Assembly: GCF_024397915.1 (NCBI RefSeq)
Contig: NZ_CP073347.1
Span: 4,340,001-4,404,000, forward strand
Direction: 5' to 3'
DNA length: 64,000 nt
DNA from: Marinobacterium rhizophilum
Lineage (GTDB): Bacteria; Pseudomonadota; Gammaproteobacteria; Pseudomonadales; Balneatricaceae
Shown here: one piece after another, positions 1-7,137 of the stretch
Layout of the letters: every line of letters begins with the position of its first letter
How positions within the stretch are numbered: position 1 is the stretch's first letter
Position numbers and translations under genes: made by a program
The notes under the pieces: generated by a model
Told to the model about the DNA's origin: nothing
The model's database searches: none
The model's input: only the letters and a program-made list of their open reading frames with translations

Positions 1-482
1 TGATTCAGCCCGCCGATATTGACGCCAAAGGGGATGCTGCCGGAATCCTTGCTGGCTGCCGCCAGAAGATCGTTCAGGTTGTCATAGCCTGAGTCCTTGC
101 GTACCAGAATGGCCATGCAGTTGACTCCGGTCAGCGCCACCGGCTTGTAGTCCTTGTAGCCGAAATTGATGATACCGGCGGCCTCGGCGCCCAGCAGCCC
201 GGTTTCATGTACGAGGAACTCGTAGCCGTCGGGTGCTGCGTCCATGACACGGCGCGCACCGACTGAGGAATGGCCGCTGACGTTGACCACCGATACGGGC
301 TGACCGAGCAAGCTGTTCTCTTCAATGGCGGCCGCAAAACTGCGCGCGACCAGGTCGGATGAACCGCCGGCCTTGAACGGCACGACAACGCTGATCGGGC
401 GGGACGGCCAGCCCTGTGCCATGGTTGGGGCGGCGCAGAGGGCGGCGAGTGTCAGGCTTAAAAATGCTTTTGTGAGGGTCAT
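1..482 (-). CDS. TctC/Bug-family periplasmic solute-binding protein (partial)
   Basis: The reading frame starts at an ATG at 482, runs leftward and leaves the window without a stop, so only the first 160 residues are visible. It begins with a signal peptide (MTLTKAFLSLTLAALCAAP...MAQG), followed by WPSRPISVVVPFKAGGSSD, the typical start of tripartite tricarboxylate transporter (TTT) binding proteins of the Bug family. The later stretch GYEFLVHETG also fits. These proteins capture organic acids in the periplasm and hand them to a TctAB membrane pair, which would lie outside the window. It sits 37 bp downstream of the enolase-superfamily gene on the same strand, so the transporter probably imports the acid that enzyme processes. 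The substrate cannot be read from the sequence. Confidence 0.88.
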   Translation of the reverse strand, partial: MTLTKAFLSLTLAALCAAPTMAQGWPSRPISVVVPFKAGGSSDLVARSFAAAIEENSLLGQPVSVVNVSGHSSVGARRVMDAAPDGYEFLVHETGLLGAEAAGIINFGYKDYKPVALTGVNCMAILVRKDSGYDNLNDLLAAASKDSGSIPFGVNIGGLN

Positions 483-519
483 AATGGTTTCTCCATTTGT
501 TTTATTTTATGTACAGGAA

Positions 520-1704
520 TCAGGCGGTGCCGAATGTCGGAGCCGATTGATTCTGTACGCTGGCACCTGTTTTCAGGTCGGGTAGATCGTGATCGGCCGG
601 ACTCAGGGCCGAGGTTGGAGGGGCGAAGCCAAGGCCGGCCCTCTGGTGAAGCTGCAGTTTCCCGTCGACTGGCTGGCGCTCTGTTTCGGGCACACAGTCG
701 AACAGACCCTGGTGCAGGGTGTGCAGCTCGACATGTGCGACAGACGCATGTCCGCGGGCCAGTTCAAGAGCCGCAGCCTCCGCCAGCCAGGTTGATGAGC
801 ATTGCAGGGATACGGGGACATCATAATCCCGGCCGAGCTGCATAAGCCGTCGGGCTGCGGTGATGCCGCCGACCGCAACGGGTGAGAATTGCAGCACGCC
901 GATGGCGCCTTGCTGCAGCAGGGCCTGGAATATTTCGTACCTTGATTCCGACTCGAACACCATGACCGGCATACCGCAGTCACGGTTGAGCCAGCGCATC
1001 GATGCCCAGTCCTGTACCGGGAAGGGTGCCTGCACGGCCTCGACCCCGAGCTCCTGCCAGATGGGCAGCCAGGCCAGTGTTTTTGCGCGGTCGAGGCTAT
1101 AGACCGCATCCACGATAAGTCCGGCCCTGAGGCCAATGGCTGCCCGAACCGCTCGCATCCGCTCGACATCCTGTTCAAAGGGCAGGGCACCAAACTTGAT
1201 TTTTACTCGGTCATGGCCCTGCGCAATCAGTCCGGACATTTCGCCAGAAAGTCGCTCAACGGTATCGTTGACCCGGTACAAGCCGGCGCTGGCATAGACA
1301 GGAACCGTCGTCTGCAAGGGATCCGTTGCGGCGATGGCGCCCAATGGCAACGCTGCGGCCTGGGCGATCAGGTCATGCAGTGCAATGTCGATGCCCGAGA
1401 GCGCTGATGCCATCATCCCGTGTCGACCGGTCAGTGAGGTCCTTTCCCAGAGCTCTGACCAGAGCGCAGTCGGGCTTTCGATCTCGCGGTTCAGAAGCAG
1501 AGGCCGTACTTCGGTCTGAAGGAAGCGAATCAGCGGATCGGCGGAGGTGTCAAAACACCAGCATTCCCCCCATCCCTTGCGACCGTCTGCGTCAGTGAGG
1601 CGAAGCAGGACCGACTGCTTGCGATGCCATAACAGGCGGGGATTGTAGGTGTGCCCGCCCAGAGGAACTGTCAGCAGGAAGATATCGAAGGAGGTAATTC
1701 GCAT
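520..1704 (-). CDS. Enolase-superfamily enzyme (mandelate racemase / muconate lactonizing type)
   Basis: A 394-residue protein of the usual length for the mandelate racemase/muconate cycloisomerase branch. These enzymes abstract a proton next to a carboxylate to racemize, dehydrate or cycloisomerize acid sugars and related acids, using a bound Mg2+. The KIKFG segment (near residue 170) supplies the KxK general base. LIVDAVYS gives the first metal-ligand aspartate. The second ligand segment, usually EEP or EQP, reads VQAP, so the expected glutamate is glutamine. The third reads FESES. The lysine usual before the GG of the second base segment is also absent (LQFSPVAVGGI). Altered chemistry or loss of function is possible. 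The gene forms an operon with the downstream TctC gene and is divergent from an XRE-cupin regulator. The reaction is unknown. Confidence 0.85.
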   Translation of the reverse strand: MRITSFDIFLLTVPLGGHTYNPRLLWHRKQSVLLRLTDADGRKGWGECWCFDTSADPLIRFLQTEVRPLLLNREIESPTALWSELWERTSLTGRHGMMASALSGIDIALHDLIAQAAALPLGAIAATDPLQTTVPVYASAGLYRVNDTVERLSGEMSGLIAQGHDRVKIKFGALPFEQDVERMRAVRAAIGLRAGLIVDAVYSLDRAKTLAWLPIWQELGVEAVQAPFPVQDWASMRWLNRDCGMPVMVFESESRYEIFQALLQQGAIGVLQFSPVAVGGITAARRLMQLGRDYDVPVSLQCSSTWLAEAAALELARGHASVAHVELHTLHQGLFDCVPETERQPVDGKLQLHQRAGLGFAPPTSALSPADHDLPDLKTGASVQNQSAPTFGTA

Positions 1705-1723
1705 AGTCCTAAAGCCCTAAAAA

Positions 1724-1737
1724 TGTCTTATAGGACA
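1724..1737. promoter_or_regulatory. Inverted repeat, candidate operator in divergent promoter region
   Basis: TGTCTTATAGGACA is a near-perfect dyad (TGTC-N6-GACA) 20 bp upstream of the enolase-superfamily start, inside the 156-bp divergent intergenic region. A related dyad with reversed half-sites lies at 1812-1824. It is a plausible binding site for the adjacent XRE-cupin regulator; binding is inferred. Confidence 0.45.
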
Positions 1738-1811
1738 ATTTATATCTCTAATGTCTTTTTTTTGCAATATTGGCAGGTAGGTATTTTTTTAATACATTAG
1801 GCGCGAGCTGA

Positions 1812-1824
1812 GACATAATATGTC
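1812..1824. promoter_or_regulatory. Second inverted repeat in divergent promoter region
   Basis: GACATAATATGTC is a dyad with GACA/TGTC half-sites, 37 bp upstream of the XRE-cupin start. Together with 1724-1737 it suggests one regulator controlling both divergent promoters, possibly autoregulated. Confidence 0.4.
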
Positions 1825-1860
1825 ACGTGCAGAGCAACCCAGTGCAAACAGGACAGACTT

Positions 1861-2475
1861 ATGGATACCGATTCCGATACGATGCGCCTCGCGGGGCGTA
1901 TCAAGGCCCTGCGTCAGTCCAGGGGATTGACGCTGGTTGAAGTAGAGAAGCGCTGCGGGTTGGGGGCGTCAACCGTATCCAAGATCGAACGCGGTACCAT
2001 ATCTCCAAGCTATGCCACGCTTTTGCGACTGGCCAAGGGTCTGGATGTTGATCTCGCCGAGCTGGTGCAGCAAACAACGGACATCGGGCCCAAAACCCGC
2101 CGTGCAATCACGCGTATGGGTGAGGGCGTGCTCCACTCGATCGGGTCGCATGACTACCGATTGCTTTGTACCGAGTTGACCAGCAAAAAGATGAATCCGA
2201 TGCTTGCAACCGTGCATGCCCGCGAGCTGAAGGAGATCGTCGCGACGGGGGATCGCAAAAACGGCATGTCTTCCCATGAGGGTGAGGAAGTCCTCTTTGT
2301 GGTGTCCGGTGAGGTTGTTCTGCACACGGAATTTTATAGCCCGGTACTGCTGAAGCAGGGCGACTGTGCGTATATCGATAGCTCAATGGGCCATGTCTGT
2401 CTGAAAGGCTCGGAGGAGGATGCTGTCATCTTTTGGGTCTGCACCGACCTTTCCCTCAAGCCTGAGTTGGAGTGA
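1861..2475 (+). CDS. XRE-family transcriptional regulator with C-terminal cupin domain
   Basis: 204 residues. Residues about 10-65 are a helix-turn-helix (LAGRIKALRQSRGLTLVEVE..., STVSKIERGTISPSYATLLRLAKGL). Residues about 120-200 are a cupin barrel (SSHEGEEVLFVVSGEVVLHTE, LKQGDCAYIDSSMGH). This two-domain layout is common in regulators that sense small acids or amines through the cupin and control a neighbouring catabolic or transport operon. It is transcribed away from the enolase-superfamily/TctC genes, with two dyads in the shared 156-bp region, so local control of those genes is the natural reading. The ligand is unknown. The ATG at 1861 is the first in the frame. Confidence 0.9.
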   Translation: MDTDSDTMRLAGRIKALRQSRGLTLVEVEKRCGLGASTVSKIERGTISPSYATLLRLAKGLDVDLAELVQQTTDIGPKTRRAITRMGEGVLHSIGSHDYRLLCTELTSKKMNPMLATVHARELKEIVATGDRKNGMSSHEGEEVLFVVSGEVVLHTEFYSPVLLKQGDCAYIDSSMGHVCLKGSEEDAVIFWVCTDLSLKPELE

Positions 2476-2597
2476 GGGGCAGTCACTTCTATGCCTTTTG
2501 GAGTTAGATCTGTCGCGAGACGATGGTCTTGTCGCGTTCGAGCAGCGAATGGCCTTGTTGCGATGATCTTGCGCTGGAAAAGACAGTCGGGCTGGAG

Positions 2598-2957
2598 CTA
2601 CCGCGTAGCGGAGTCGTCGGGCGTCGCTGACCCGGAGTCGCTGTCAGTGCTTAGCTCTTCCTTGATATAACGCTTAACGTGGCCCTGAATCTTGCGGCTG
2701 GTGATATAGGCCCAAGCACCCACCAGGGCGCCGGCTGCGCCGAAAATAATACGCCCTTGGGGTATGAGCAGCATTAGCAGCAACGACAGCGCAATCGTAG
2801 TCATTAAACCGTACTTGCCGCGTTTGCCTACCGTTTCTATCAGCTGCTCGGCATCGGCCCGAGTGGTGATGCCTGCGCCTGGCAGCTTCTGTCGCAGCGA
2901 AGCGTATTCGCGCTCGCGTCGTTTCTCTTGGCGTCCGAAGGGGTCTCTGAAGTTCAT
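2598..2957 (-). CDS. Conserved 119-residue membrane-anchored protein (native copy A)
   Basis: The N-terminus is charged and probably cytoplasmic (MNFRDPFGRQEKRRERE...), followed by one or two hydrophobic segments at about residues 50-88 (GLMTTIALSLLLMLLIP, then GRIIFGAAGALVGAWAYI) and a basic then acidic tail. It is not a family I can name. It has a diverged paralogue of identical length at 55238-55597 (about 85% identical by eye). The two copies mark the two ends of the island, each lying just past the 3' end of a tRNA-Leu sequence. In this copy the adjacent tRNA is only the 3' half, so this is the chromosomal neighbour and the other copy is island-borne. Function is unknown. Confidence 0.75.
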   Translation of the reverse strand: MNFRDPFGRQEKRREREYASLRQKLPGAGITTRADAEQLIETVGKRGKYGLMTTIALSLLLMLLIPQGRIIFGAAGALVGAWAYITSRKIQGHVKRYIKEELSTDSDSGSATPDDSATR

Positions 2958-3155
2958 CGGCTAGTCTCGCGATTGTTGGTTTTGAGAGAGCCCGTTAGCA
3001 ACCCGGCTTGCAAGTAGTCTCTCGCCGCGTAGGCAAGGTACGGGTGTTTGGAGCCCTTCTTCAGCCACTCTGGCGTCTATTGCAGCAACCCCGCGTGCTG
3101 GTTCGTGACGGACAGGGTGCTGCCTGACATCACGACGTTTACATCCGCCAGAAAC

Positions 3156-3180
3156 GAAAAAAGCCTGCATCGCTGCAAGC
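3156..3180 (-). terminator. Intrinsic terminator behind the tRNA-Leu 3' half
   Basis: On the minus strand a GCTTGCA/TGCAGGC stem with a 4-nt loop is followed by six T. It sits 12 bp beyond the tRNA 3' end. The same structure occurs behind the intact tRNA at 55797-55820. Confidence 0.7.
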
Positions 3181-3191
3181 CTCTTCTGAGA

Positions 3192-3247
3192 TGGTACCAG
3201 TGGCCGGACTCGAACCGGCACGCTTTTAAGGGCGGGGGATTTTGAAT
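3192..3247 (-). pseudogene. tRNA-Leu(CAA) 3' half, disrupted by island insertion (attL side)
   Basis: 56 bp match the 3' part of the intact tRNA-Leu at 55832-55918: CCA end, acceptor stem, T arm, variable arm and the anticodon loop. Identity stops after ATTTTGAAT (3239-3247), where the sequence switches to island DNA leading into the integrase. The missing 5' half is at 56027-56066. No functional tRNA can be made from this fragment. Confidence 0.93.
3239..3247. other. attL core
   Basis: ATTTTGAAT is shared with 56027-56035 and with the anticodon loop of the intact tRNA (55879-55887). The central TTTTGAA is exactly the 7-nt anticodon loop, the preferred crossover region of many tRNA-targeting tyrosine recombinases. 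Confidence 0.85.
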
Positions 3248-3296
3248 TTCATGTCGCTATATTATTACCTGTAGTTACAGTTACTTAGGTGATAAT

Positions 3297-4790
3297 ATGG
3301 CGAAGTCTACATATGGATCTACATTTTTTAATGCAAAAGGATTTGCACCCATGGATAAAGAATCACTGATTCTGCGTATTTTGAACATGCACCCATCGCA
3401 GTATGAATCACTGCTTGCACAGCTGGAATCAACCGAAAAAACCTCGGAATCTGATGCCTCAAAGAGCATCAAAACAGAGCGTGTGAAGGTTGACGATACC
3501 TTGTCTCTATATCGTCAAAGGCACAAAACGAAATATTGGTCAGCACGTATTGTCTTGGATAGCCAAGGCCGTAAAGAAGAAGTACGGTTCTCTACAGGTA
3601 AATCGTCTGTTGAGGCGGCAGGTGTGAAGGCCATCGAGGAACGCTTCAAATTGATCGGTAAAATAGAAGCTGGCTACTCTATAAAGATAGGGGCGAATCT
3701 GCTTTTCAAGGCTATTGCGTCCAAGGTTATTGAGGAGATGGAAGCAGTTGTTGCTGACCCCACTGTCAAGAAAACGACATATAAAAGTTATATTTCTCTG
3801 CTGAAGCAGCATATCATCCCTTTTTTCGGTGACACAAACATAAAAAACATCGATTATCCGATGATTGTTGAATATTTTGAACAGACTACAGTGAAATCCA
3901 AATCTCAGATCACGATGCAAAAGACGAGCATTGGTAAGGTTTTTGAGTATGCGGTTAAGAAGCGCCTGATCGATCAACTGTCAGTGCCGAAGTTTCCCAA
4001 AGTCATTACTGTCAGTGACCCAGATTATCGTGTTGAGCCGTTCAGTGAGCACGACCTGAAGGTACTTAATGATAACTACCCGAGCTTTATACGGGCCGGG
4101 AGGAAAGAGCAAACGAAGCACTACCGCAGGGCTTTTCAGCACTATTTTTCGTTCTTGCTGTCAACGGGCGTCCGTCCTGGGGAAGAGCCTAAAGGTATTC
4201 GATTCAAGGATATCAGTAAGCATCAAGATGCAGAAAGTGGAAATTACTATTACGTGATCAAGCTGCACAAAGGAAAAACTCAAAAGAGAAACATAAAATA
4301 CCGGCAAATTGCGATTGATGCGACGGCCGTTAAGTCCATCGAGGCGGCAGCTAAAGAACTAAATGGTTTTGTGGTTGAGGAGCGTATTGATTGGCTCATC
4401 AAAAATTATTCTGAGAGATTTGTTTTCAAAAGCTATCGTTATAACGCCTTTCCTTCATATGATAGAATTTTTAGCCAAGAGCAGTATCTCGGCTATGTTG
4501 CAGATAAATTGCACCATCAGAACTATAAGCCTTACAGTTGTCGGCATACATACATTAACAATCAGCTGGCCGCAGGTGTTGCACACAACGATATTGCCGA
4601 GCATTGTGGTAACTCGATTCAAGTGATCGAGACGCACTACAAAAGAGCGAAGCTGATGACCAAAGCGCCATCACACATTGCGGGCAACATCGTCGATTAT
4701 GAAGATGCTCTCGGATTGCCAGGCTTTGTTGAGCTTGTAAAGAGTAAGTTGGAGAGTGGTGTACACGTATTCGGGCCGCCAAAAAAGTGA
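3297..4790 (+). CDS. int: Site-specific tyrosine recombinase (island integrase)
   Basis: 497 residues. An N-terminal region of about 120 residues is followed by a SAM-like core-binding domain (about 130-230) and a C-terminal catalytic domain. Visible catalytic elements are Arg293 in STGVRPGEE, a lysine in the KLHKGKTQKR hairpin, Arg416 in YSCRHT and nucleophile Tyr448 in ETHYKRA. The usual HxxR box reads YxxR here (Tyr413). The gene starts about 50 bp from attL and points into the island. AGGTGA just upstream of ATG 3297 is the ribosome site. It should catalyse integration and excision at the anticodon-loop core. No excisionase gene is recognisable next to it. Confidence 0.92.
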   Translation: MAKSTYGSTFFNAKGFAPMDKESLILRILNMHPSQYESLLAQLESTEKTSESDASKSIKTERVKVDDTLSLYRQRHKTKYWSARIVLDSQGRKEEVRFSTGKSSVEAAGVKAIEERFKLIGKIEAGYSIKIGANLLFKAIASKVIEEMEAVVADPTVKKTTYKSYISLLKQHIIPFFGDTNIKNIDYPMIVEYFEQTTVKSKSQITMQKTSIGKVFEYAVKKRLIDQLSVPKFPKVITVSDPDYRVEPFSEHDLKVLNDNYPSFIRAGRKEQTKHYRRAFQHYFSFLLSTGVRPGEEPKGIRFKDISKHQDAESGNYYYVIKLHKGKTQKRNIKYRQIAIDATAVKSIEAAAKELNGFVVEERIDWLIKNYSERFVFKSYRYNAFPSYDRIFSQEQYLGYVADKLHHQNYKPYSCRHTYINNQLAAGVAHNDIAEHCGNSIQVIETHYKRAKLMTKAPSHIAGNIVDYEDALGLPGFVELVKSKLESGVHVFGPPKK

Positions 4791-4831
4791 TCTTGCCCAG
4801 TAGCAGTGGACACACCGTTAAGGTAGGCAGT

Positions 4832-4873
4832 GAATTCAGATAATAAGTGCGACACTCATGGTTCAACGCCAGA
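4832..4873 (+). repeat. About 42-bp direct repeat, left copy
   Basis: The sequence from GAATTCAGATAATAAGTGCG onward recurs at 54840-54881 in the same orientation with only a few mismatches. The copies lie 1.6 kb from attL and 1.2 kb from attR. They may be ends of a lost insertion sequence or remains of older element boundaries. Confidence 0.7.
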
Positions 4874-4990
4874 AGGACGGTATTCAAGCTATAGCATGAA
4901 AGCCAATTGCGGAACAGAGTCGTATACTTCCCGCATGAAATGAACCAGGGGTGCTCCTGCAACCCTGGCCTGACGCGAGGGAACCGCACA

Positions 4991-5200
4991 ATGCCCATCA
5001 CCCCCAAAGCCATCTTTAAGCAAGCAGGCCTCGCCAACGTCAGCCTCCTCCGGCACAAAGACACTCGGGCCAAACGCAGCCACTCACCCTACGATCTGTG
5101 CGTGACAACCGGGAGCAGTTCGATCTATACCAATCCGGACCGTCGCAAACAGCGCCAAGCTTAGCGCTCCGTACTGTGTGCTGTTTGTTACGGCCACCAG
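4991..5200 (+). pseudogene. Truncated duplicate of the GIY-YIG-like gene 5' end
   Basis: The frame from ATG 4991 reads MPITPKAIFKQAGLANVSLL, then RHKDTRAKRSHSPYDL, matching the start of the protein at 7138-8202 (AIHFNTTFTEAGLPLADVRL, RHKDSRAKRGRSPYEL). The upstream DNA is also related (tatacttcccgcat at 4922 and 7121; gagggaaccgcacaatgcc at both). The frame ends early at 5164, but nucleotide similarity continues to about 5200, just before the HipBA operator. It is a 5' fragment left by duplication or recombination and is not expected to be functional. Confidence 0.75.
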
Positions 5201-5249
5201 TGATCTATATATAAACCATGATAGGTAGTTATGGTTTATATATAGATCA
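5201..5249. promoter_or_regulatory. Perfect 19-bp inverted repeat, HipB-type operator
   Basis: TGATCTATATATAAACCAT (5201-5219) and its exact reverse complement (5231-5249) are separated by 11 bp. A third related half-site is at 5282-5300 (16 of 19 matching) and a weaker one starts at 5314. The array surrounds the hipBA promoter, as expected for cooperative autorepression by HipB. Confidence 0.8.
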
Positions 5250-5254
5250 TTCTC

Positions 5255-5283
5255 TTGACACGGCTGCACGCAGCCTGAATAAT
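5255..5283 (+). promoter_or_regulatory. hipBA promoter
   Basis: TTGACA (5255-5260), a 17-bp spacer, then AATAAT (5278-5283). The -10 touches operator copy 5282-5300 and the -35 lies just after the palindrome, so repressor binding would block polymerase. Confidence 0.75.
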
Positions 5284-5300
5284 GGTCCATATAAAGATCA
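5282..5300 (+). promoter_or_regulatory. Third operator half-site of hipBA
   Basis: ATGGTCCATATAAAGATCA matches the right arm of the 5201-5249 palindrome at 16 of 19 positions and overlaps the promoter -10. Confidence 0.6.
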
Positions 5301-5346
5301 TAGAATACTCCTGTGATCCATATGAGAATCGTAGGCGGGGAATAAC

Positions 5347-5688
5347 ATGCCAAAATCCATCACACGAACCTACTCTCGGTACACGCAGGATGCCATTCAC
5401 CTGCTTGCGAGCCTGATCCGCGAAGCCCGTCTTGAGCGCAAGATGACCGTTCAGGAAGTGGCTGACCGTGCCGGTATCTCCCGAGGCTTGCTTCAACGCA
5501 TCGAGAAGGGCGACCTGAAGTGCGAAATTGGCGCAGTCTTTGAGGTGGCCGCCATCGTGGGCATCCCCCTTTTCAACATGCACGAGCACGCAACCCTGAC
5601 CCATCAACTGCAACAGACGCAAGCCAAGCTGGCGCTGATGCCAAAATCGATCCGCAAGCCGACAAAGGTCGTGAAAGATGACTTCTAA
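5347..5688 (+). CDS. hipB: HipB-like XRE antitoxin
   Basis: 113 residues with a helix-turn-helix at about residues 20-75 (LIREARLERKMTVQEVADRA, GISRGLLQRIEKGD). The C-terminal tail (KSIRKPTKVVKDDF) resembles the flexible HipB tail. In HipBA systems the dimer binds operators and the HipA kinase, repressing the operon and neutralizing the toxin. The gene overlaps the HipA start by 11 bp and lies behind a promoter embedded in three or more operator sites. It is the first gene of a two-gene operon. Confidence 0.9.
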   Translation: MPKSITRTYSRYTQDAIHLLASLIREARLERKMTVQEVADRAGISRGLLQRIEKGDLKCEIGAVFEVAAIVGIPLFNMHEHATLTHQLQQTQAKLALMPKSIRKPTKVVKDDF

Positions 5689-6937
5689 AAAAGAGAAAGA
5701 GGCGTTCGTCTGGATATGGCTTGCGGATGAAACGGAGCCGGTGGTGGCCGGTCGATTGGAGGCCGACAACGGTCGCCTTCTATTCAACTACGGTCGCAGC
5801 TATCTGGAGCGTGTGCATGACATGTCGCCAGCGATTCCGATTTATGAGCCCGAGTTACCGTTAAAGTCCGGCGTGATCCCCCCCTTGCCCGGCCTGTCGA
5901 TACCCAGCAGCATTCGTGATGCCGCGCCGGATGCATGGGGACGTCGGGTGATCATCAATAAAATATTAAGCTTGAAACGCAAGGATGTCGATACAGCGGA
6001 GCTGGATGAGCTGACCTATCTGCTGGAGTCCGGCTCCGACCGTATTGGCGCGCTGGACTTCCAGCGCTCACCAACAGAGTACATCCCCCGAGCGGCCCAG
6101 ACTGTCAGCATGGAGGAGCTGCTCGAATCGGCAGATCGGGTCGAAAAAGGTGTCCCCTTGACACCTGAACTGGATCAGGCGCTGTTCCACGGCAGTTCGA
6201 TTGGCGGTGCCAGGCCCAAGGCCTCGATTGAAGATCAGGGCAAGAAGTACATTGCCAAGTTCTCCTCTAGCACCGACCTCTATGATGTGGTGAAGGCCGA
6301 GTTCATCGCCATGAGGCTGGCCGCACACGCAGGTTTGAAGGTCGCGCCGGTTCTACTCAAGCGAGTGGCCAACAAGGATGTTATCTTGGTCGAGCGCTTC
6401 GACCGCCTCGGAAGCGAACAAGGCTGGAAACGCCGGTCAATGGTATCGGCCCTGACGATACTCGGTCTTGATGACATGATGGCACGGTACGCGAGCTATG
6501 AGACCTTGGCGGAAATCATCCGCCATCGCTTCACCGATCCGAGAGAAACCCTGAAGGAGTTGTTTTGCCGACTTGTCTTCAATGTCCTGTGTGGCAACAC
6601 CGACGATCACGCCCGCAACCATGCAGCGTTTTGGGATGGGCAGCGGCTGACGCTGACGCCGGCCTACGACATCTGTCCGCAGGGCCGTACCGGCAACGAG
6701 GCCTCACAGGCCATGCTGATCCATGACAACCACAATCTAAGTCAACTCAAGACCTGCATTGAAGCGGCGCACCACTTCCTACTCTCAACAGAAGAGGCGC
6801 GAGCCCTATGCGAAGCGATGATGAATGCAATTGAAACGCATTGGCGAGAGGTCTGTGATGAGGCCGAACTGAATGAGCTAAACCGGAACTTGCTGTGGGG
6901 CCGCCAGTTTCTGAACCCCTTCTCGATCATCTTTTAA
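5678..6937 (+). CDS. hipA: HipA-family serine/threonine kinase toxin
   Basis: 419 residues, the usual HipA length. The N-terminal HipA_N region (about 5-105) includes PAIPIYEPELPLKSGVIPP. GSSIGGARPKA (about 172-182) is the phosphate-binding loop. GNTDDHARNHA (about 306-316) holds the catalytic aspartate and metal-binding asparagine, and TPAYDICP is the following metal-binding segment. All catalytic motifs look intact. HipA of E. coli phosphorylates glutamyl-tRNA synthetase and causes persistence; the target of this homologue is not known. Translation is coupled to hipB through an 11-bp overlap. Its role on the island may be stabilization. Confidence 0.93.
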   Translation: MTSKKEKEAFVWIWLADETEPVVAGRLEADNGRLLFNYGRSYLERVHDMSPAIPIYEPELPLKSGVIPPLPGLSIPSSIRDAAPDAWGRRVIINKILSLKRKDVDTAELDELTYLLESGSDRIGALDFQRSPTEYIPRAAQTVSMEELLESADRVEKGVPLTPELDQALFHGSSIGGARPKASIEDQGKKYIAKFSSSTDLYDVVKAEFIAMRLAAHAGLKVAPVLLKRVANKDVILVERFDRLGSEQGWKRRSMVSALTILGLDDMMARYASYETLAEIIRHRFTDPRETLKELFCRLVFNVLCGNTDDHARNHAAFWDGQRLTLTPAYDICPQGRTGNEASQAMLIHDNHNLSQLKTCIEAAHHFLLSTEEARALCEAMMNAIETHWREVCDEAELNELNRNLLWGRQFLNPFSIIF

Positions 6938-7137
6938 CATCCTCCCAGTCCTCGCTTCGCCTCAGCTGTCGTTGGAAAGGACGGGAATTGATCAACAGGG
7001 GTTGCGCGGTCGCCAACAGGTTCCTGCTTCATCAAGGCGGGCGACTCAGGTCTGGGACGGGGAGGGCGTAGCCCCTTGGTACTATTCGCCCATCCGGGCG
7101 GAGATGTTGAACACAGCGGTTATACTTCCCGCATAAT

